Assembly (NCBI GenBank): GCA_028554645.1
Contig: JAQOOI010000020.1
Span: forward strand, 171,501-235,500
Reading direction: 5' to 3'
Length of the DNA: 64,000 nt
Source of the DNA: Omphalotus guepiniiformis
Lineage: Eukaryota; Basidiomycota; Agaricomycetes; Agaricales; Omphalotaceae
The notes under the pieces are model-generated. The model did not search any database. It had not been told where the DNA came from and worked only from the letters and a program-made list of their open reading frames with translations. Positions 9,649-19,368 of this stretch are shown here, in pieces (the stretch's first letter is position 1; each line of letters opens with the position of its first letter). Made by a program: the position numbers and the translations under genes.

Positions 9649-11440
9649 GATAATGTGCAAGAATTTGACTGGGAGGTAGTCTCAAGAAACAACCTCTAAC
9701 TCAATTCTAGGGGGTTTGTGGAGGTGTGGCTGGCGTTGTCAAAGGTTCCGCACAGTTAAACTCGACAATCGAACTCAATACTGAGCTAGCAAGTGTCTGC
9801 AGTCCGCTCTGAACAGGGTATAAGTGACAGGGTAACTCAAAAACACAGGTTCAAGACAGAGGGCAACTAGTTTCTCAGGGGTTCAGGGGATGGTTCAGGG
9901 CAATAATCAGAGTGGGCAACTCGATCCAATGGTCCAAACAGTGACAGTATCAATCAGAACAGTAGCAGCAACAGTTTCAGCAGGCAGAACAGCACAGACA
10001 GAACAGCAGGGACAGCAACAGTTTCAGTATCTCTCTCAAGGTTTGCCACAAGGGACTTTACAGAAGTTTGCACAACTGGTATATTTCTCTATAACTGAAC
10101 TCCTAAGAGCCAGGCAAATTTCGTCTAGAAGAAGTTCTGCTTTGGTAGTGAGCCTAGGCAGTCCTAACTTAAGGAAAAATATCTACAAGTAGGTAGCTCT
10201 TATATACAGGTCAGAAAATAAATATAGTAAATCTCGAAAATGTAAGGGAATCTGAGCAGAGTAAAATAGAATAGATAACAGAAAGACTAATTGAGCAGGG
10301 ATTGGTGTCTTTTTAGGTATTTTTGTAGGTATTTTTCAGTTAGATACTGTCATGTATAGGTATCTTGGGTATAAAAATTGTTATAAAAATCGCTTTGTCC
10401 ATATAGTGGCTTGGCAATCAAGTCCAGGGTATCTAACCAGGGTGTACAGCACGCAATATCAGTCCAGAATGGTGCCATATGACAACATCTTTTATGATTT
10501 TGAAATTTGCAACTCTTTTGGATTTCCTAACTGGGGGCTGCTGGTGAGGTTCCTAGCAGATCCAGTGGTTATTTCTTCGTTTCAGAGGTCATCTAGACCC
10601 TACTCCGTTGTTACTATCATCCACAAGCTGTACAGTAGCACATGTGTCTATCTGACCAGATCTTGCATCTGATTTGTCTCCAGGAGGTACTTCTCCTTTT
10701 AGCTGGTTCTAGCAACAAGCTATGGGCAGTTTTATGTCCCAATAATCGTTTCTTCTTCCCTATTTGGGTGTCTGGGTGCAGGGTATCACTCAGTTAGATG
10801 TTACATTTCAGAGGGATACTCCAGAATCAACATCTAGCTCCATGGTAGGATAGCTTGAGTATCTAACTCCATTCTTCAGAAATGACTTGATGGATTTTTC
10901 CTCTTTAGCCAACAGACAAAGGTGGTTCACCAGTAGTAACACCATCCTAAGCATAGTACCAAATGTACAACATATTTCTCTGGTTAGCACAATACAAGAT
11001 TGTCTGCACTCTCAGCATTCAGTCTTTACAGCCAACCTGAGTTAGCAAGACCAGCTGGAGTTAGGTAGTCCAGTGGACTTAGATGTTTCTCAGATTGAAT
11101 TGTAACTTCCATCATTCCCTTGGATTACAATCAAACAACACTCATGAGAGTTTCTAGTCTTTAGAGGGTGGGTCTGACCAACTCAACTTAGCATGGAACA
11201 TTGGTACTCCAATACAAGGTGAGAGGCAAAACTAGTATCTCTCTCCATGATCCCATTGGTCACAGTTGCTAAGTACCATATCATGTACTGTAGCTAACTC
11301 TACACTCAGGCTTGAGTAACTGAGTGTGTTCTCATGTTTCAACTAGCAGTCTGGGTGAACTCTAGTCCTCATTGTTCAGTTTCCAATGTTTGAACAACCA
11401 AAATCTTTCTCAATCTGCATGATTTCAAGCCTAGACCGCT
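9649..11440 (-). other. Putative 5' LTR and right flank of the element
   Basis: There is no coding ORF I believe. The sequence contains a Gln/CAG-rich patch near 9,900-10,030 and motif copies at 10,337-10,349 and 10,857-10,869, and it ends where paladin-like coding sequence begins. Its extent as an LTR cannot be fixed because no partner repeat is seen in the window. Confidence 0.4.
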
Positions 11441-11447
11441 TTTAGTC

Positions 11448-12070
11448 GCGACACCGCACTTTCTCAACTACTTGACCGTGTCCGTTCGAACTTGTCTTGC
11501 GCTGGCGATTTCATTTTCAACTGTCAGATGGGGCGTGGGCGTACGACCACTGGGATGGTCACTGCTTGTCTCATTATGGGGCGTGGGCGTACGACCACTG
11601 GGATGGTCACTGCTTGTCTTATTTCTACTGCCATGAATTGGAATGGACAGACTGAACAAGGAAATGGGAATAATTTGATGGCTTTGGCGAGAGATGACTT
11701 TGATGAAGGCAATGAAGGGATGTTTGATTCAATGGATGGTCCGTCGGAAGAGGAGGCGTACAAGCAAGGTCAGTCAGGAATAATATCTTGCTTCGCGGCA
11801 TTGTTCATGCTGATGCCCCGGTGCTCTGTTAGGAGAGTACAAGACTATCTTGCAGCTGGTCGGAGTCTTGTCGCATGGCAAAGTCGCGAAACGGTTGACG
11901 GATCGAGCTATTGATTTGATGCAAGATGTACAAAATCTTCGCAAGGCAATCTACGAGTGCGTTGTGCCATTCTCTAATATCTCTTTCAAATAATTAGTCG
12001 GTTCTCTAGTTACAAGCTTAAGGTAGATGCATGCGAGCGCGCGGTACCAAGAAAGAGATGCAGCTTCTTG
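11448..12070 (+). pseudogene. Fragment of a paladin-type phosphatase gene with a duplicated active-site segment
   Basis: The first exon reads through DRVRSNL to IFNCQMGRGRTTTGMV, the CX5R phosphatase loop typical of paladin/PALD proteins. After an intron (from about 11,767), EYKTILQLVGVLSHGK and AIDLMQDVQNLRKAIY follow, then YKLKVDACERAVPR, all in the order known for the family. A perfect 48-bp in-frame tandem duplication (11,528-11,575 and 11,576-11,623) repeats the 16 residues just after the catalytic Cys. The N-terminal half is missing, cut off by the retroelement side, and the sequence stops after the CERAV segment, where P450 sequence begins. A gene fragment, probably not functional. Confidence 0.75.
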
Positions 12071-12143
12071 AAATATTTTGCGTATGTGGTTTTATATAAG
12101 TAGGGGAGTGTCCGACCTCTGATGGGTTTCTTCTGATGCTAGG

Positions 12144-13130
12144 TTTGACCTAATGAGTGATTTGGGGTGAGTACCTTAATTACCTACTTATTATCTACGT
12201 CTTCCGTCTTCTATCTTTATCTCTAACATTTTCCTAAACACAGTTTCGGAGGCGGATCTAATATGCTCAAAGACGGATGCGATACATACGATCTATGGGA
12301 AACAGCATCCAACCATGCTTCGTGAGTCTAACGTAGTAGGAGATTCGCATGATAAAGGTCAAGAATCTAACAAAATCACAGGTTTGACTTTTTATTAGGT
12401 AGGTCAAGTTCCTTGGATTCCTCGCTCCCTGGATAAAAAGATCCCTTGGCTTGCTCATCGACAGAATACTCTACCGAGGATAGCAATGGAATGGTCGTTG
12501 AATCGTATAAAGAATGGTGCTGTGAAAAAGGATATTTGGTATCATCTCGTACGTATCCCCACTAACAACCACCGCACCAACTTGAATTTCAGTACTTACG
12601 AATCCACATTCGTAGATGGACGAAGCAGGGCTGGAAAAAACGAAACCGGATACTATGACAGTAACCGCTGATGCTATTCTAACAATCATCGCTGGGATCC
12701 GATACGACTTCAATACCCTCTTTTGGTTGTTACTTTCGCATCCGGAATGGTATGAGAAGGTACAGAGGGAAGTGGATCGTGTGCATAAAGATGGTGATGA
12801 CCCACTTGATGTGTCGAAACATGAAGAGGTGCGGTATCTCTCTGCGTGTATGTGAGTAATTCCTTACCTGCCTACTTTGCTAGGATGTATTCACTTATGG
12901 ATGGATGGGTAATCAAGTAACGAAACTCTACGACTGTACCCTCCCTTACTAGCCAGCGGATCTCGAGAGGTACCTAAAGGTAGCGGGGGTAAAATTATCA
13001 GTGGACAGTAAGCACAACCATTGATTACTGTTTCCAGCATCTGTTACTAACCCCAACCCCATGCATACCCAGTTACTTACCCGAAGGCACTCAAATGTAC
13101 CTCCCTACCTATCGTTGGGTACTCTAACTA
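12144..13130 (+). pseudogene. Cytochrome P450 fragment (Agaricomycete type)
   Basis: Recognisable P450 blocks appear in order with introns between them: FDLMSDLG and FGGGSNMLKDG, PWIPRSLDKK, IWYHL then MDEAGLEKTKPDT, ADAILTIIAG (I helix), HPEWYEKVQREVDRV, NETLRLYPPL (ExxR of the K helix), SREVPKGSGGKIISG and YLPEGTQMYLPTY. The I-helix AGxDT signature is destroyed (AGIRYDF). The first part of the enzyme is absent and I find no haem-binding FxxGxxxCxG downstream, where the frame breaks near 13,120. This is a dead remnant of a haem monooxygenase abutting the paladin remnant. Confidence 0.8.
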
Positions 13131-13499
13131 CCGACTTGGAGTCCTCTGAATTCGATGATAACCTCCGCCTCCTCCTCCACCTATACTACCCATCCACCTC
13201 CTCCGTCCAATAACACTGGTCGTAATAAACGCCGTCCTTGACCTCGTTAACCCTATATCGTCCATCATGATCAAAAATATCCGCCTGCCGTTCAGCGCAT
13301 TCAAGTAGCCTTTGCGAACGACTTCGAAGACTTGGACCTCGGATTTAGCCTGTGCGTCCGGGAGATTCGGATTAGTACGACGTTTACTATCGTGGATGTG
13401 TTGTTGTGGGGGAACACTCGCGGGTATAAATTCAACATTAACAACTTCAAACGTACTTCCATGTCCAATTCCCCAACCAGCACTAAGTAACCTTGAGTA

Positions 13500-13662
13500 C
13501 ATTCCGAGAGCTGTAATGATAATTCATTCGAGGTTCCGCGGGGCATCATCGTGTTAGTATAACGAGGTGATTGAAAAAGAGAGAAAACCGCGCACAATGA
13601 ATGAGTTGATTGCATATAAATTTCATGAATTAGGTACGGACATCTCTGTTGTGTAGGTGCTC
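13500..13662. repeat. Dispersed repeat, copy 1 (about 160 bp)
   Basis: Closely matches 54,048-54,214 in the same orientation, from ATTCCGAGAGCTGTAATGA to a GTAGG end. It contains ATCATCGTGTTAGTATAACG, CACAATGAATGAGTTGAT and TATAAATTTCATGAAT in both copies. No clear terminal inverted repeats. Could be a solo LTR or a small non-autonomous element. Confidence 0.8.
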
Positions 13663-13663
13663 G

Positions 13664-14397
13664 TCGTGGAAAGCGATCTCGTTCAAGTCGTCGTCGCGGC
13701 TGTGCTAAATCTGCCTCAGCTTCATCCACCATCAACTGGCATTGGAGGGAAACACAAGAGTCTCAGGCTCATTGAGGTGAGTACAAAAGATGTTTAGTTG
13801 ATGTTGGTTGGATGGTTGGATGACTTCAATTGTGTTTCTAGGTTCATTTAGAGAAGACAAAGAGAGTTTGTGGTGAAATGGATTCAGGTGGGGTCTGGGG
13901 AGATAGCAGAAGGGCTTGGACATATACTAATGGGAACATAGAGAAATTCAAGGAGGTCCTGATGAGGAGACTGTCAAGCAGCGAGGTCCCGGGAAAAATC
14001 TACGCATTTCGCATATCGAACGGAGACCAGGGCGGGGACAGGTTGGAGACGTTGAAGGTGGGGCGAAGCATCGATCCGGAGCGGCGGGAGAAAGAATGGA
14101 GGCGCCAGGAGCCGTCACAAACACATTTTTGGTACGACGCTATCCCTTGCCGACATTCCCATCGTGTGGAGGCTCTTCTGCATATCATCTTGGACGAAAT
14201 GTGCACGGAGCGTCCTCGAGAACGTTGTGGCGATTGTACGTTACCGCTGCTCCTTGTTTCCGATTGGAACTGACTCTCTATCAGGTAATCGGTGCCACAG
14301 AGAAATCTTCAAATTCGAAGGGGAAGATGTGTGGAACGGGAGTATCGCGGCGCTGGTAGACGAACTTGAGAAATTGGTGACTTCCACGCACGGTTAA
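13664..14397 (+). CDS. T5orf172 / MUG113-type protein (probably 5'-incomplete model)
   Basis: The conserved core GKIYAFRIS, LKVGRSIDPERREKEW, HRVEALLHIILDEM, RPRERCGDCNRCHREIF is the T5orf172 (GIY-YIG-related) domain common in Agaricomycetes. Exons joined in frame: up to 13,776, 13,842-14,235 and 14,285-14,397; the last junction creates the Cys of GDCNRC. The first exon (reading VESDLVQVVVAAVLNLPQ) begins right after the dispersed repeat at a possible acceptor, so the true start may have been lost or lies in the repeat. The family is thought to bind or cut nucleic acid; the role here is unknown. Confidence 0.7.
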
Positions 14398-15470
14398 CTT
14401 CCAATGTTGTTTTTTTGCTTTGTATCTCCTGCTTTGATCGACCTGTATCTACTAATGCTTTGCCTGCTTTCTATATTGTTTAGTTGTGTATCGTTATTCT
14501 TTACTTGTGTATCTCATACTTTTCTTTCATGGTATCATAAATGTGACCTTGTCGAACTGAAGCTCACACCTCTGCCCCTAAGTTACAAACATATATTGAA
14601 TGATATCAATTTAATATAAAAGTATCTCAGCTGCGAGTGCTCGAGGTCCTATCTGCGTAATCAGCGGATCACCCTATAATGGTAGTCGTGATAGACGAAG
14701 CTGTCCACTCCTTGTTGCAGTAGTCAGGACTCAGCGAGACTCTCGACATCTTGACGTCAGGACTCAGCGAGCCTCTCGACATCTTGACGTCAAGACTCTC
14801 TCGATGTCGCGATGTCGGGACAGATTTTCCTTGAATGTTCTATCCAGGTATATTGGAAATATTCACCCATTAATCTTAGCTTTGACTTGAGTGAAAAATA
14901 TGAAGGTAAATTAATTTTAGCATCTCATTTCCTGGGATGGAATATAACAAGAATTTATCAAATGAACACGACATATGCCTCACCTGTACTTCACCAGATA
15001 AATAGCAGAATTTATTGATGATATTATGGTGATATTGAGGATTTTCGCAGTACAATAATGTCAAAGTTTCTGCCGAGGAAAAAAGAAGGTATACTCCGAT
15101 TTTTTTGAGACTTTTCGACTTATGAATTATGTTAGATTTTGATATCATATTGATGAGTTATCAATGAATAATATTTTTAATTGTTGGAGAAGCTTATCCT
15201 GGGAGTTGTTGGTAATTTCATATGAGGATTATTTTGAAACGCGTGACTCTGCTCATTTCAACTTTTCACATTAGGATTGCAGGAACTTAGAACTCAATAT
15301 CACTTGAATAAATCCACAATTATACAGTTCAGGCAATGCAAAGAAAATTATAAATATAACTCGTCATTTCTGAAGTGCAAAAAAGGAAGATCAATGTCCT
15401 TTATCTCAAGCTTTACTCAGCATTTTCGGGGGCCGAAAATGGTGTTTTTCCCGCAGTGCTTGGAATGAAG
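14398..15470. other. Non-coding stretch with a 33-bp tandem repeat
   Basis: No gene recognised. AT-rich from about 14,820. It holds the 33-bp tandem repeat at 14,723-14,788 described separately. Confidence 0.5.
14723..14788. repeat. 33-bp tandem repeat, two near-identical units
   Basis: Units 14,723-14,755 and 14,756-14,788 begin GTCAGGACTCAGCGAG and end CATCTTGAC, differing at one base. A third, decayed unit follows, with TCGATGTCGCGATGTCGGG. Confidence 0.9.
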
Positions 15471-15734
15471 AGGAAACCGCTCGAGTGCCCATGTGAACCG
15501 TGATCATCGACATGGAGCGCTCTGTGGCAGTCTGTTAGACATTTCATTTAGCGGACAATGACCGGGACCACTTGGGCTCACTACGCGAGGACAGATTGAG
15601 CCACACATGTTGTATACTCTTTGTACCTCATACTAGCTGGTCGCTAATCAAAGCGCCACGTTCATATCGGTATCTGGATCACATTTTCGAGGAAGTCTAG
15701 CCTGGTTGTACTCTGTGGTACTCCTTGATGCACG
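15471..15734. repeat. Dispersed 260-bp repeat, copy 1
   Basis: Matches 26,739-26,998 at high identity, from AGGAAACCGCTCGAGTGCCC to CTCCTT-ATGCACG. Identity starts and stops abruptly. No function recognised; may be a transposon fragment. Confidence 0.88.
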
Positions 15735-16060
15735 TCAGTTTGACAGCTGCACGCTGGACGTCGCGCCGCTGTCCTGAAGGCTGAACTAATTGAAAAAAAA
15801 GAGGTCGTGGTGTGTGCCATGTTCGCAGAATTGAAGAATACGCAGGGTTTTGATATGTTACTTATCGGTATATATCGGACAGTTGAGCAGATATTAGGGA
15901 TGTCTTTTTGCTAACTCTTTCCTTATTTCTCGTCTTAGTTTTCCACTTTCCTACTTGTTTATTGGGGCGCGGTGTGAATGAAAATACGCAGTCAATTTCG
16001 TTGTCGATTGTCAGAACATATGAGCCTAGACTTAAAGGCTGGGGCGTGGGTGGTGGCGGC

Positions 16061-16110
16061 GGTTGTCGTCGTCGTGTTGTTGTTGTTGTTGTCGTCGTCG
16101 TTGTTGTTCT
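16061..16110. repeat. GTT/GTC trinucleotide tract
   Basis: An imperfect (GTT/GTC)n run of about 50 bases sits just before the first Crinkler-like copy. It is low-complexity DNA, and the polymeric ORFs over it are artefacts. Confidence 0.85.
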
Positions 16111-16182
16111 TTCTTCGTTGTAACTAAGCACCTCTTAGCACCCGTCACAACTGGTGACTTCGCGATCTTAACGGTGTCAGTC

Positions 16183-17352
16183 ATGGCTTCGACAGACTAC
16201 TTGAGCAACATCGACGAATCCGCGTCTAGTGCCCAAGGCGAACAAGACTTTCGCCTGCTGAAATCCAGGTCTCCCTCACTGCCTATATTTGTTACTGAAG
16301 CATGGGAACGATACAAAACCCGGGCCACAATGACGTGGGCATCAGCCTTTAGCGATTCATACGCAGAACATCTTGGAATAACCCATACATCAGATGTTTC
16401 GCAAATGGATGAAATCATGTCTATCTTGAAGAGTTGCATCAAAGAGGAGACTCTGAAACCGTTGTTGAATTATTACAGTGCGTCGAAGTCATTTTTTGCC
16501 TCACTCATTCACACTCAGTCGCCCTTTAGTTAAGCAGTCTTTGATCTCCGAGAGAGAGCTGTATTCATTACGGCGAGAAAGATTGACACTCGGTACCAAT
16601 TGTGGGTTGTGCTCGCAGCTGTGGAAAAAGCCCGTGACACTGACCGATCCTTTCTTTCTCTTGCGCATAGCTCCTAGTACTAGGGGTGGGCTTCACTCTT
16701 GACCGTCTGCACTACTGACATATCAACGTGAACATAGAAGAAACAATTGTAAAGCGTGCATATGAAGATCTCCCGTTCCACGGTGGGACCGACAATTTGA
16801 TTCTGCAGATCATGGAGTACTATCGGAGAAAATATCATTTGGCGAAAAGGGAAGGCGTACAACTACAGCATATCAATTATTCAATCTTCGGGATACTAAA
16901 AAACGACGGTGCTGTGGATCAAGCGAGTCGACGGAAGTTCGCCTTCATGCTGAATTTGAGAGAGCCACTTCAACCGGATCACTACAGTATGTTCTTTTAT
17001 TTTCTTTTTGGTTCAAGTTGAGCTGTTATGTACTGGTAATTGTTTCAGCATATCCCCAAGCCGACCAAAATGTGGCGCAGTACTTTCAAGAGCTCTGGAG
17101 CTATTCAAACGTCCAGCAGCAAACGAGGATCGCTAATTTTCTTTCGGCTCTGTTTACCAGGGCCAAAGAGATTATCGCAACCCTCAAGTCGATTACAGGT
17201 CGGGAAGAACTCGCTCAGAGGTGGTATCGCTATCTCCAGAGCAACAGAGGAAATTTCTTGGACGAAGTCCTGACCAAAGTAAGGATTGAGTATATCTAAA
17301 ATTTAACAATGTGCTAAGGCTAGAGAACTTACGAACGAAAATTCCCCGAAGA
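16183..17352 (+). pseudogene. Truncated duplicate of the Crinkler-like NTPase gene
   Basis: Near-identical to 19,369-20,540 exon by exon (starts MASTDYLSNIDESASSAQ), with conserved introns. Three defects show: the P-loop region is scrambled (the intact copy has SSGYGKTR; here the frame is shifted and reads GILKNDGAVDQ), the homology stops at about 17,352, and the second half (Walker B onwards) is missing. Sequence from there on is the tail of an MFS transporter. A partial, non-functional copy. Confidence 0.85.
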
Positions 17353-17723
17353 GCAGTTCCACCAGGCCCGTTCTTCTACCGCGCTCAGGATGCACCAGAG
17401 TATCGTCTCGGAATAGGGAGTATGCTGGTCAGCAATTGCATCGAGGTTCTAATCTTCATCGTCCTGCGTTTATACTTCCAACATTTGAACCGTGCACGCG
17501 AAGCGAAATCTGAGGCTATAGCTGCATCAACCATAACACCCAACCAAGGCGGTACAAAATATCCGGATATAATGAGTGAAAGACCAACTCCAAACGAGAA
17601 CGATACGGCGTTTTCAGATCTAACGGATTTACAGAATATAAAGTAAGATGATGTTCCTATTCCTTTTGAATCGATTGGATGTAGTGTTGACGCTCGAATC
17701 CTAGCTTCCGATATGTATATTAA
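17353..17723 (+). pseudogene. C-terminal tail of an MFS transporter (Dal5/TNA1-like), copy 1
   Basis: Reads GPFFYRAQDAPEYRLGIG, then a membrane segment, then the cytosolic tail ENDTAFSDLTDLQNI. After an intron (about 17,643-17,704) it ends NFRYVY and TAA at 17,721-17,723, a hallmark ending of the allantoate/nicotinate-type permease family. Only the last transmembrane segments are present. It is joined directly to the broken NTPase copy. Confidence 0.78.
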
Positions 17724-17769
17724 AGCTTTACTTGTGGCTCGGTTTCCTGTCGACACTCGAAGTCTGCCA

Positions 17770-19245
17770 CCTCGACGGAGGGTCGGGCAGTTCCCTTACG
17801 AGTGTTCTTCTATACTGGGAGTTGTATTGGGTACCGCTCGAGAGAATGTTCAGATCATTTGTAGGATGCTATAGCTGCCTTGAACCGGTTGATGATCCAT
17901 TCTGAAGATTCGAGCCGTTGTCCGCCGCTCGTAAGTTCGGTAGTTTAGGGTTATTCAAATGATAGGTCCGTTCTTTTGCACTGATATTATCTCTGGCGAG
18001 TGCTTCTAGAGCGATGTCGACGTGCTCGGGATCTGGGTCATCAGCATAGCGCGACGAGGCATGGGTCTTTCGAGTGCCTGGTGAATTGCAATGCGATCCA
18101 ACCGAGGACATGAAAGTAGGACTCCAAGTCATCTACACGCGTGGCATGAGGTACTAGCTCAGCGAGGATGGCAGCTGAAATGAATTGCCAGGTGCCCTAA
18201 GAATTACTCAGATATTAGCATCATTAGCAATAAAACTATAGCAGATACGTACTGGTCGTTGCGCATTTGCTAGTTCTGATTTCGACTTTGCGATCTCCCA
18301 ATCAGCGAGTAATTCCTTCCCGTCCTCAGTTTATCAGGATATTCCCAACACTAATGTCACGATGCAGTATTTCTGCCTTTGAGTAAGCCTGGTCATGAGC
18401 TAACATACAGAGCGTTGAATCACTGCGTACTCCATGCAAAAAAGGGAATAGACTCGCCTATCAATGCATCAAGCATGGCAGATAGCAACTCCTTCACATT
18501 CTTGAACGTGCTGAAATCGCCTCGGCAGACCTCTTCGAGGACCAAACGATGATGTTGGCGCTTCCGCCATGGAGTGTCGGGATCATAGTCGTGAGTGCGA
18601 GTGAGGTGATTGGCGGCTCCAGGGTTCACATCTCCCGCTCGTAGACACGTCGGGACATTCTTCACACCTTTCTTCTTCAGAAGCTCATATACTTTACCTT
18701 CGGCCTCGGCAGACGCAACAAGCCACGCATCTTTGAGAAGAACGACACGGTTCTCTTTGGGCTCCCAGACCTTGAACACACAAGTGGCACGGCCTGTCAT
18801 AGACTGGTCGTTCCTAACAAATGCTATAGTCTCGTAATAGGGTAACGGCTGGCTATCCTTGACCTTGAACTTCAACACAGGCGCTTTGTTGTCGAGCATC
18901 AGCTGCGCTCGAATATTTTCCAGCATCTTGACTGTGGTGTCGATGCCACGAACCTCTGGAGTCGCACGGGTATACCGAGAGAAGAATTCGGCGAGATGGC
19001 TTTCCTCGCTGTGCGCAAATTCAGCGAAAACGACTGCACCGGCGTGATTCCAGCATATGAATCGAGCGTGAGCAATGAACAAGTGAGTCCGAAACTGGTT
19101 CACAAACTGAGCGACTGCATAAGCGATGAACTGTCCCCGAATCTCAGCTGCGTTGACGGTGTCACGTTCGATACTATCGCCTTCGGACGATTTGTCGTCG
19201 AAAGGCTTGCTTTTATCAGGATGTTTCACCTCGAATATCATTACT
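17770..19245 (-). pseudogene. FunK1-type protein kinase pseudogene
   Basis: Closely related to the intact kinase at 30,287-32,724. It keeps the middle and catalytic loop (AEILHRDISVGNIL) but has an inserted base after NILI that gives a stop, a donor changed from GT to GC at the preceding intron, a deletion of more than 100 bases in the C-terminal region, and no first exon. Homology ends near 19,245. Not expected to give a working kinase. Confidence 0.85.
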
Positions 19246-19260
19246 GCTCATGAGTATGAG

Positions 19261-19326
19261 GGTAGGAAACAGGCAAGTCACAAGCGTGACGATGACTGTG
19301 ACTTACGTATCGAGCCACCTCTTAGC
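19261..19326. repeat. 65-bp shared leader, copy 1
   Basis: Matches 34,177-34,242 (GGTAGGAAACAGGYAAGTCAC...CGAGCCAC). It precedes the intact NTPase gene here and SEC13 there. Confidence 0.85.
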
Positions 19327-19368
19327 ACCGTCACAACTGGTGACTTCGCGATCTTAACGGTGTCAGTC

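Larger units (their letters stand above)
1..11440 (-). mobile_element. Ty3/gypsy-class LTR retroelement with an extra antisense gene
   Basis: The minus strand carries, in order, Gag (CCHC knuckle), aspartic protease, reverse transcriptase/RNase H and a DDE integrase, which is the gene order of Ty3/gypsy elements (RT before integrase). A spliced gene on the plus strand lies between the end of pol and the left edge. A recurring 13-nt motif runs from about 660 to 10,870 and is seen nowhere else, so I place the whole stretch in one element. The right limit is set only by the start of recognisable paladin coding sequence near 11,448. No long direct repeat pair (LTRs) is visible: the left LTR is either outside the window or lost. 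The main ORFs have no internal stops, so the element looks young. Confidence 0.85.

Noticed and set aside
9890..10192. Gln-rich 100-residue ORF
   Set aside because: Lies antisense in the putative LTR/leader and is compositional (CAG-rich), without homologous features.
13128..13502. 124-residue minus-strand ORF after the P450 remnant
   Set aside because: Reads plausibly in part but has no recognisable domain and no splice partners; left unassigned.
15862..16131. ORFs with poly-Thr/poly-Val/poly-Cys runs
   Set aside because: Translations of the GTT/GTC trinucleotide tract.
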